Shown here one piece after another: positions 1-6,654 of a stretch of 10,178 nucleotides of DNA; the first letter of the stretch is position 1; each line of letters starts with the position of its first letter. A program made the position numbers and the translations under genes. Source of the stretch: an uncultured bacterium (GTDB lineage Bacteria; Actinomycetota; Coriobacteriia; Coriobacteriales; Coriobacteriaceae); the NCBI GenBank assembly GCA_905215205.1, contig CAJMPK010000044.1:1-10178 (forward strand), in the 5' to 3' direction. The notes under the pieces were generated by a model. That model did not search any database and was not told where the DNA came from. It worked only from the letters and a program-made list of their open reading frames with translations.

Positions 1-74
1 TCAAGGGCGGCCTTACCGAGGACGAGATCCGCGAGGCGCGCTCCAAGGCCACGGCCATGCAGATGGTGCTTTAA
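1..74 (+). CDS. C-terminal fragment of an unidentified upstream protein
   Basis: The frame whose codons begin at position 3 is open from the left edge to a TAA stop at 72-74. It encodes 23 residues ending in ATAMQMVL and includes a charged helical stretch, LTEDEIREARSK. This is too little to assign a family. The stop lies 35 bases before the Hsp70-like gene with no room for an obvious terminator, so it is probably the preceding gene of the same operon. Its codons are G/C-ending, like those of the gene that follows. It could be another chaperone-cluster component, but that is a guess. Confidence 0.6.
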   Translation, partial: KGGLTEDEIREARSKATAMQMVL

Positions 75-97
75 GACGCTAAGAAGACAGGCGAGTT

Positions 98-104
98 GAG
101 GGAG
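98..104 (+). promoter_or_regulatory. Ribosome binding site of the Hsp70-vWA gene
   Basis: GAGGGAG lies five bases upstream of the ATG at 110, which supports that start. The protein then begins directly at the Hsp70 phosphate-1 strand, as expected for the family. No separate promoter is evident in the 35-base gap. Confidence 0.7.
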
Positions 105-109
105 ACGAT

Positions 110-2308
110 ATGGGTATCGCGGTAGGTATCGATCTGGGGACGACGTTCAGCGCCGTCGCGTGCGTGGGCGCGGATGGCGAGCCCAAGATTCTCCCCAATT
201 CGTCCGGCGAGCACACGACTCCCTCCGTGGTCGCCGTCGCCGAGGACGGCTCGGTGGTTTGCGGCGAGGCGGCCAAGGAGGCCCAGCTCATGGGCGATGC
301 CAACGTGGCCTCCTTTTACAAGACGAATATGGGCAATGCCGGTTACGTGGAGTACCTGCGCGGCTGCGAATTCGACGCGACCACGCTTTCGTCCACGTTT
401 CTGCGCCATCTGATCGCGGACGTCTCCCGCGCCAACGGTGTCCAGATCGACTCTGCCGTGGTGACGGTGCCCGCGTACTTCGAGGCGCCCCAGCGCGAGG
501 CGACGCTCGAGGCCCTGCGGCGCACGGGCGTGCGCGCCCTGGGCACGCTGAACGAGCCCTCGGCCGCCGCCTACGCCTACGGACTCATGAGCGCGGACGC
601 CGCCGGCGATCGCACGATCCTCATCTACGACCTGGGCGGCGGCACGTTCGACGTCACGGTGGCCAGGCTCTCGGGGCGCGAGATCCGCGTCCTGTCCTCC
701 ACGGGCAATCACCAGCTGGGCGGTCGCCAGTGGGACAGCGCCCTCTCGGACTTTATCCTGGACCAGCTTTGCGATGCCAAGGGACTAGACCGCGACGATG
801 TCGAGTCGGACCTCACGCCCTCCGACATCAATACGCTTGCCGTCGTGTCCGAGCAGGTCAAGCGCGACCTTACGAACCGCGCCCGCACGCGCGCCCGCGT
901 TATGGCGGAATCGGTTTCCGGAACCATCGAGGTCACGCGCGAGGACTTCGAGGAGGCCACGCGCCATCTGCTGACGCTCACGACGGATTGCTGCGAGGAG
1001 GCGCTGCGCGAGGCGGGGCTTACGTGGGCGCAGGTCGACGGCTACATCCTCGTGGGCGGCTCCACCAAGATGCCGCAGGTGCGCGAGTACCTCACCGGCA
1101 AGGTGGGCAGCGGCCCCATCGGCGGCAACGTCAACCCCGACGAGGCCGTGGCCCTGGGCGCCGCCGTGTACGCGGCCCAGAAGTGCGGCACCGCGTTCTC
1201 GCTCCCCGGCGCTTCTGCCGCCGCCCCGCGCTTCTCGCTGGGCGCCCTCCCCAAGCTGGTGGACTGCACGGCGCACTCCATGGGCATGATTGCGGAGAGC
1301 GAAGACCGCTCGCGCTACGTCAACTCGACCATTATCGGCAAGAACACGCCCATCCCCGCCACCAATAGCCGCGAATACGCCGTGCGCGCCACGCCGGGCC
1401 GTCCGGGCTCGCTCGAGATTTACCTTCTGCAGGGAGACGACCCTGCGCCGCTCAACAACACGGTTGTGGGCAAGTACGTGGTCCCAAAGATTCCGGGCGA
1501 GCGCGGGCGCGAGACGCACGTCAAGGTCTCGTATTCCTACACCGAGAACGCCACCATCGAGGTGGGCGCAGCGCTCGCGTCCTCGGGCAGGGCGCTCGAG
1601 GTCCAGCGCGCCGAGGTCGAGTCCGACCTCTCGCGCTTCCTGAACGCGCCGACGGACAACGATGCTGAGGTCCATGGTCCCGTCGACGCCCGGGTGATGA
1701 TCTGCGTCGATGTCTCGGGCTCTATGCGCGGCGAGGGCTTGTTGGCGGCGGAAACAGCAGCCTATGCGTTTCTTCAGTCTGTTTCCTCTTCTGGCGCTAA
1801 AATTGGCGTGATGTATTTTGGGATCACTGCCAAAGTGGCTTGCAATCCCGCATCGGATTACAATAGGGTCCGTGAGCTCACAAAAGACAATTTTTTTGGT
1901 TTTGGATCGGAGGACGCCCGATACTGCTCAAGCGGACTTGGTATGTCTGAAAACGGCGTGTGCTTGAGCTGCCCCCGCCGCGGCTGCGATATTTGTGGAA
2001 CTCGTAGCCCCTTGCTTGCTTATTCCAAATGGCTATCTACGGATGAGTGCGAGGATGAGGCCGACATTCTTCTCATCCTTACCGATGGGTGCTGGTGCGA
2101 CGCTGACAAAGCTATTCAGGATGCAGAGTCGCTTAAAGACGATGGCGTGACCATTATCGGTATTGGCATAGCAGACGCCGACCTGGAATTCCTCAAAAAG
2201 ATATCCACCTCCGATAGCTACGCGGGCCTCTTCGACTTCTCCGAACTCGGCACCGCGTTCTCGAGCATCGGCCGCTCCATCTCGAGCGGATCTGGCATCA
2301 GCATTTAG
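110..2308 (+). CDS. Hsp70 (DnaK-like) ATPase fused to a C-terminal vWA domain
   Basis: A 732-residue Hsp70 chimera. Residues 1-380 form the actin-like ATPase domain: phosphate-1 GIDLGTTFSAV (6-16), PAYF (121-124), NEPSAAA (148-154), phosphate-2 IYDLGGGTFDV (172-182) and adenosine motif ILVGGSTKMPQV (313-324). Residues corresponding to DnaK D8, K70, E171, D194 and T199 are present as D8, K71, E149, D174 and T179, so ATP hydrolysis should be intact. Residues 384-495 align with the DnaK beta substrate-binding domain (KNTPIP, then LQGD). The helical lid is absent. After a short linker a vWA domain runs from about 527 to 725, with MIDAS DVSGSM (534-539), a likely MIDAS Thr631 and Asp659 in LTDG. 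Between these lies a cysteine cluster (C606, C618, C621, C626, C629), probably metal-binding. The interdomain linker differs from the DnaK VLLLDVTP sequence. Base composition falls sharply across the vWA core. This is not the housekeeping dnaK. It is probably a cytoplasmic scaffold or sensor paired with the J-like protein encoded next; that role is inferred. Confidence 0.93.
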   Translation: MGIAVGIDLGTTFSAVACVGADGEPKILPNSSGEHTTPSVVAVAEDGSVVCGEAAKEAQLMGDANVASFYKTNMGNAGYVEYLRGCEFDATTLSSTFLRHLIADVSRANGVQIDSAVVTVPAYFEAPQREATLEALRRTGVRALGTLNEPSAAAYAYGLMSADAAGDRTILIYDLGGGTFDVTVARLSGREIRVLSSTGNHQLGGRQWDSALSDFILDQLCDAKGLDRDDVESDLTPSDINTLAVVSEQVKRDLTNRARTRARVMAESVSGTIEVTREDFEEATRHLLTLTTDCCEEALREAGLTWAQVDGYILVGGSTKMPQVREYLTGKVGSGPIGGNVNPDEAVALGAAVYAAQKCGTAFSLPGASAAAPRFSLGALPKLVDCTAHSMGMIAESEDRSRYVNSTIIGKNTPIPATNSREYAVRATPGRPGSLEIYLLQGDDPAPLNNTVVGKYVVPKIPGERGRETHVKVSYSYTENATIEVGAALASSGRALEVQRAEVESDLSRFLNAPTDNDAEVHGPVDARVMICVDVSGSMRGEGLLAAETAAYAFLQSVSSSGAKIGVMYFGITAKVACNPASDYNRVRELTKDNFFGFGSEDARYCSSGLGMSENGVCLSCPRRGCDICGTRSPLLAYSKWLSTDECEDEADILLILTDGCWCDADKAIQDAESLKDDGVTIIGIGIADADLEFLKKISTSDSYAGLFDFSELGTAFSSIGRSISSGSGISI
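1735..2215 (+). other. Low-GC island inside the Hsp70-vWA gene, covering the vWA core
   Basis: By hand count, 89 of 180 bases are G or C in 1741-1920, against 120 of 180 in 901-1080 and about 40 of 60 in 2221-2280. Codons such as AAA, TTT and ATT, rare earlier in this gene, cluster here. The reading frame is intact and the boundaries are approximate. The segment encodes most of the vWA domain, including the cysteine insert. It looks like a recombined or separately acquired segment. Alternatively, the flanks were homogenised by a paralogue. Confidence 0.6.
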
Positions 2309-2319
2309 GGAGCCTATTT

Positions 2320-5300
2320 ATGGAACAAGAACTCAACTTGCTACTCGTCGTCGGCGCGCCGCTTGACCCCGTTCCTTCACAGGAAAAGCTACGGCAGCTG
2401 CTTACGGATGCACGTGTGGTGTGGGGCCCCAAGGCCTCGCGCGGTACGGACCAGATTATCTACAAGCGCTTTTTGGGCGAGGTTCCCAACATGGAGAAAG
2501 CGTTTGCCGATGGCAACGAGGCCCAGGTCTCTGCCATCGCGGCGAATGCTCTCAAGGTTGTGAACGGCGCGCTCGATCCGGTACTCGAGGCGGCGGCGGA
2601 AAACAATCAGATTTCCGCCGGTCAGCTGGATCTTATCTGCAACAAGACCAAGAAGCGCATTAAGAAAACCCACTTTGGCGTCGAGTATCAGGTGGACGAG
2701 GCTCTTGTGCGCAAGCGTGCCGCCGAGCTTAAGTACACGGTTGCCGAGGGCGGTGCCACCGCATCTACCAACGACGGATCAAACGATGTCTACAAACGCT
2801 ACATGGAAGATAAGCTTCCTGGTTGGGCGGGCTATAAAAAGGAGACGGATCTTATTGCCCTGGGCAAGAGCGACCTGTATGACTTTGCCTGCCCCGACGG
2901 CTGCGCCGACCCCTATCGCGCCCCGAGTGCAGACCTGCTTGCGAAGGCAAAGCGGGTGGCAGGGTCGTTCCGTGCCAACACGCCCGAGCAGGCGGCCGCG
3001 GCGAGTCTTGAGGCCCTATGCCGCAAGGCCTTTGGCACAGACGACGCTCGTAAAGAGTACGACGCATGCCTCAATCGCCTTAAGCTCAACCGTGTCTTTG
3101 ATGAGCTCGACGAGCGCGCATCGTTCTCGGACAACAGCTTAAGGGTCGAGCAGCAACGTGCTGCCGTTGAGACCCTTGCTCCCTTTGTGGCAGACAAGAC
3201 CGAGGCTCGTTCCCTGCTCGTTGGCCACTGCAAAAAGAAGGGCATTTCGCTTGAGCGAGATGCAGAGCTCGACTCGCTCGTTCAGTGCCGCTGTGGTCAT
3301 ATGAACGACAAGTCTGCTGCCACGTGCGGTCGCTGCGGTTTGCCGCTTATGCTCGAGTGCCCCTCGTGCCACAAGAAATACCCCAACACCAACGATCGCT
3401 GCCCCGGTTGCGGTGCGCCTTTAGGTGCGGCCATCGAGGATGCGGAGCGCCTGTGCGACGCCGCCGATAAGCTTGCGGGCTGGCTCAACTTTGAGGGTGC
3501 GAAGGCAAACCTCGCTCAGGCGCGCTCGGCGTGGCCGTCCTTGCCCCGCGTTGCCGAGGTCGACACAAAAGTCGCTCAGCTCCAGGCTGCCGCGGGCGAT
3601 TTGGGTGCCAAGCTCACGTCCGCCATTGCGGAGCGTCGCTTTGCGGAGGCGGATGGGCTCTTAAGGCGCGCCTTGCTCGTACCGGGCGTCGATGCTGCCT
3701 ATCTAAAGGCGCGTGAGGCAGAAGTTTCTTCGGGCGTAACCGAGGCGGACGATCTCGTGCGTCAAGCTCAGGGGACGGCAGATGCGGAGGAGGCTGCCGA
3801 GCTCTGTGAGCAGGCGCTCGCCCGTTGCGCCGACCATGCCGCTGCTCGTTCGTTCCTTGCGTCGCACGCCCCGCAGTCGGTTTCCAACTTGGAGGCTCGC
3901 GGCAATGCCGAGACTTTGACCGTAAGCCTTGTTTGGCAGCCGAGCCGTTCTCGTGGTGCGCTTGTGTACGAGGTCTACGTTGTCGAGGGTGACGGTTCTT
4001 CCGGCGATCAGCTCCTTGGCACGACTGATCAGCCCTCATATACCCACGAGCATGCTCCCCAGGGGTGTGCGCTGACATACAAGGTGGTTGTCGTACGCGT
4101 CGGTGTGCGTTCCCAGCCTGCTACGAGCGAGGTTATCGCTCTTGCGCCCGACCTTACGGACGTGCGCTTTATGCCGGCGCATGAACAGATCGAGGTGTCT
4201 TGGAAGCCGCTGCCGTCGAGTGCGACCGTTCAGATCACGCCGCTCGATGGCGGGGACCCCATTACCGTCCCATCTGGTGGTCACTACGTTATCGGCGGCC
4301 TTACGGACGGCGTGACGTATCACTACGAGATGAGTGCCTCCTTCGATATCGTTGGCTTGGGCCGTCGCCAGACGCATCCGCAGACATTCGAGGCGACCCC
4401 GCTCGATGCTACACGCTACGTAGACGGTCTTGTCTCGCGTGCTCATAAGGGCGCGGAAGGCGTCTTTGATCTTGAGTGGGAGGATGTTGGCGCCGAGGTA
4501 CGTTTCTTTGGCTCCGTGGACGCCAAATCCATTCCCCAGCCGGGGTCGACGTCCGATGTGGCATCGCTCGAGCGAGACTTTGAAGTTGTGAGCGTGAACG
4601 TTGCCGGGCCGGGCAAAGGCACGCTCACCTGGAAGAGCGATGAGGTCCTTTACTTCTTTGCGGCCACGGTTTGCGGTAGCTCCGCTATCGTGGGCGCCAA
4701 GGCTCGTGTGTCAAACGGCGGCAAGGTGAGTATCGACTCCATCGAGGAGGCAAACGGCAAGCTGCTTATCTATGTCTCGGTAAAGGACCGCGCGGTGACG
4801 GGATTTAGTGTTGCCGTGAGTGAGACGAGTTTTGTGGACGACCTTTCGGACTCCTCGTGCCAGCCGCGACCCGTTTCCAAGAAAAACTGGGAGCGCGATG
4901 GTTGCCTGACCGTGCCGGCACCCGACGGACAGAGGCTTTACGTCTCGGTCTTTTCGCGTAAGGGCAGTGTGGGCAGCTTTGAGTTCTCGGATCCTGCGCA
5001 GCAGATTTTTGAACGTCGCCATGCACATGTATGCTACGAGCGCACGGATAGCAAGAAGCTCTTTGGTCCTCGAGAGTCTACGTTTACGTTTTCGGCCCAA
5101 GAGGGCGGCTCCTTCACGTTGCCTAAGACAAAGATCGCCTATTGCATCGGCAACCTGTCGCCCGCGTTATCGGTCGATTCCGTAACGCTTGAGGAGTTTG
5201 GTCCCGTCGAGGTCGATGGAACCTACAGCATCACGGTTACGTTGCCCAAGGCCAAGAAGATATCTATCCAGGCGTTTCCCGCTTCGGGCATTAAGTCTGT

Positions 5301-5343
5301 GGAGGACGCCTACATTACCTCTTCCGGTTATCTCGTTCAGTAA
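2320..5343 (+). CDS. Degenerate J-like / double zinc-ribbon / TPR / FN3-like co-chaperone or scaffold
   Basis: A 1007-residue multidomain protein, probably cytoplasmic, with no signal peptide. Residues 1-140 are a helical N-terminal region. Residues 184-250 resemble a J domain at both ends (LYDF at 186-189; AFGTDDARKEYD at 237-248) but lack HPD between the helices. Two zinc ribbons follow: C323/C325 with C336/C339, and C347/C350 with C361/C364. Residues 371-515 are alanine-rich helical pairs of TPR type (for example FAEADGLLRRALL). From about 520 to the end the protein is beta-rich, with FN3-like units near 521-608 and 612-695 and looser repeats to about 1000. The start is supported by AGGGAG at 2307-2312, which overlaps the stop of the Hsp70 gene; the gap is 11 bases. 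Adjacency to an Hsp70 gene suggests a dedicated partner that binds without classical HPD-driven stimulation. The domain reading is fairly secure; the function is inferred. Confidence 0.85.
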   Translation: MEQELNLLLVVGAPLDPVPSQEKLRQLLTDARVVWGPKASRGTDQIIYKRFLGEVPNMEKAFADGNEAQVSAIAANALKVVNGALDPVLEAAAENNQISAGQLDLICNKTKKRIKKTHFGVEYQVDEALVRKRAAELKYTVAEGGATASTNDGSNDVYKRYMEDKLPGWAGYKKETDLIALGKSDLYDFACPDGCADPYRAPSADLLAKAKRVAGSFRANTPEQAAAASLEALCRKAFGTDDARKEYDACLNRLKLNRVFDELDERASFSDNSLRVEQQRAAVETLAPFVADKTEARSLLVGHCKKKGISLERDAELDSLVQCRCGHMNDKSAATCGRCGLPLMLECPSCHKKYPNTNDRCPGCGAPLGAAIEDAERLCDAADKLAGWLNFEGAKANLAQARSAWPSLPRVAEVDTKVAQLQAAAGDLGAKLTSAIAERRFAEADGLLRRALLVPGVDAAYLKAREAEVSSGVTEADDLVRQAQGTADAEEAAELCEQALARCADHAAARSFLASHAPQSVSNLEARGNAETLTVSLVWQPSRSRGALVYEVYVVEGDGSSGDQLLGTTDQPSYTHEHAPQGCALTYKVVVVRVGVRSQPATSEVIALAPDLTDVRFMPAHEQIEVSWKPLPSSATVQITPLDGGDPITVPSGGHYVIGGLTDGVTYHYEMSASFDIVGLGRRQTHPQTFEATPLDATRYVDGLVSRAHKGAEGVFDLEWEDVGAEVRFFGSVDAKSIPQPGSTSDVASLERDFEVVSVNVAGPGKGTLTWKSDEVLYFFAATVCGSSAIVGAKARVSNGGKVSIDSIEEANGKLLIYVSVKDRAVTGFSVAVSETSFVDDLSDSSCQPRPVSKKNWERDGCLTVPAPDGQRLYVSVFSRKGSVGSFEFSDPAQQIFERRHAHVCYERTDSKKLFGPRESTFTFSAQEGGSFTLPKTKIAYCIGNLSPALSVDSVTLEEFGPVEVDGTYSITVTLPKAKKISIQAFPASGIKSVEDAYITSSGYLVQ

Positions 5344-5355
5344 AGGGTTTTCATT

Positions 5356-6651
5356 ATGGGTTTCTTTTCGTCATTATTCGGATCGGCTGCTACGCCTTCT
5401 GGCGTACCGTCCTTCTCGTCGAGCAGCATTGTGTGTCCGTTTTGCTTTGAGCAGTTTGGGGCCGATGCCGTAGAGTATCGCTGCACAAATCGCCAGTGCG
5501 ACGCCGGCCCTTCGGGGTCTGCTCCCGAGGTGGACGAGAAGTACTCGACGTTTCGCGGATGGCCGCGGCCCAGACCCGTGGGACACGTCTTTAAGCCCCA
5601 AAAACAGGGCCACTTTGGTGGCGGCTCCGTGTGCTGCGACGTATGCCACTCCAACACGCCCGTGCCCATCTGCCCTTCGTGTCACAGTCCGCTGCCGCAG
5701 TCTTCGATTGACGGCAACAACGAGATCATCGCTATCGTGGGCACGCGCGGCTCGGGCAAGAGCCATTACATTACCGTGCTTATCGACCAGCTCACGCGCC
5801 GCGTTGGGCATGTCATGGATGCCGGTGTAAACCCGTTCCTTACCATGGACGGTCTTTATAACTGCCGTGAGCTGTACCAAGAGACCAAGTACAAGCCACT
5901 GTTCGAGGAGCAACATACGCTCGAGGCAACGTCACGCGCGCTGGGCGGTGGCGACCGCAAGGACAAGATGCCGCTCATCTACACGTGGAACTATACCGAG
6001 GCGTCTCGTGGCCGCAAAAAGGCATTTACGCTTTCGTTCTTCGACGCCGCCGGCGAAGACCTGGAGGACCCGCAGGCCGTTGCCACGGTCAACCGTTACC
6101 TGCAGCATGCGCGCGGCATCATCTTCCTTGTCGACCCGCTCCAGATTGCGGGCATTCGGGAGCAGCTCGAGGCGGCGGGCGAGACGGACCTTACGAGCAG
6201 CCTCCGCGGCGTTCAGGGCACGACGGGTTTCGAAGGCGTGCTCAGCGCCATCACGACGCTTATCCGCACGGCGCGTGGCATTCGCGAGGGGGACGCCATC
6301 GACGTTCCCGTGGCCATCGCTTTTTCTAAGTTTGACCAGCTGACGCCCATTTGCGGTGCGGCGGTTACCGTTCAGCAGCCAAGCCCGCATGCTAAGCACG
6401 GAGCCTTCGTCGAGGCGGATCAGCAGGCCGTCGATGCCGAGCTGCGTGCGCTGCTCGAAAACTGGGATGAGGGCGCCATCGTCTCGAGTGTTCAAAGTAA
6501 TTTCCGCGATGTTGCCTTCTTTGGCGTGTCTGCCCTGGGCCTGCATAATGCTCCGGACGAGAGCGGCTCGGTTAAGCGTCCTCGTCCGCTGCGCGTGGAG
6601 GACCCCCTGCTATGGATTATGGCCAAGAATCACCTTATTACCAAGGAGTAG
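5356..6651 (+). CDS. Zinc-ribbon TRAFAC-type GTPase, probably of the double-GTPase (DO-GTPase) group
   Basis: A 431-residue protein. Residues 1-115 carry two cysteine clusters of zinc-ribbon type: CPFC (27-30) with C43/C48, and C94/C97 with CPSC (106-109). The P-loop is GTRGSGKS at 129-136. The Walker B/G3 motif is FFDAAGED at 228-235, with the DxxG as D230-A-A-G233. The base-specificity motif is SKFD (324-327, in place of NKxD) and SAL (392-394) fits G5. These support GTP over ATP. Only one P-loop is visible, although the related family is named for tandem domains. The protein starts with a hydrophobic MGFFSSLFG segment. AAAGGG at 5342-5347 supports the start, 12 bases after the previous stop. 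The gene for its likely partner GAP1 starts 3 bases after this stop. The predicted role is a nucleotide-dependent switch that controls the complex encoded here; this role is inferred from related systems. Confidence 0.88.
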   Translation: MGFFSSLFGSAATPSGVPSFSSSSIVCPFCFEQFGADAVEYRCTNRQCDAGPSGSAPEVDEKYSTFRGWPRPRPVGHVFKPQKQGHFGGGSVCCDVCHSNTPVPICPSCHSPLPQSSIDGNNEIIAIVGTRGSGKSHYITVLIDQLTRRVGHVMDAGVNPFLTMDGLYNCRELYQETKYKPLFEEQHTLEATSRALGGGDRKDKMPLIYTWNYTEASRGRKKAFTLSFFDAAGEDLEDPQAVATVNRYLQHARGIIFLVDPLQIAGIREQLEAAGETDLTSSLRGVQGTTGFEGVLSAITTLIRTARGIREGDAIDVPVAIAFSKFDQLTPICGAAVTVQQPSPHAKHGAFVEADQQAVDAELRALLENWDEGAIVSSVQSNFRDVAFFGVSALGLHNAPDESGSVKRPRPLRVEDPLLWIMAKNHLITKE

Positions 6652-6654
6652 AAC

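Noticed and set aside
75..109. Promoter in the gap before the Hsp70-vWA gene
   Set aside because: Only 35 bases are available, largely occupied by the ribosome binding site. No -35/-10 pair is convincing, and read-through from the upstream gene is more likely.
785..1675. Long antisense open frame (296 codons) opposite the Hsp70 gene
   Set aside because: It is a by-product of strong G/C third-position bias in the sense gene, which has full Hsp70 motifs. The antisense product is of low complexity, rich in Arg, Ala and Gly.
110..2308. Possibility that this is the housekeeping dnaK
   Set aside because: The helical lid is missing, a vWA domain is fused, the linker is altered and the neighbours are not grpE or dnaJ.
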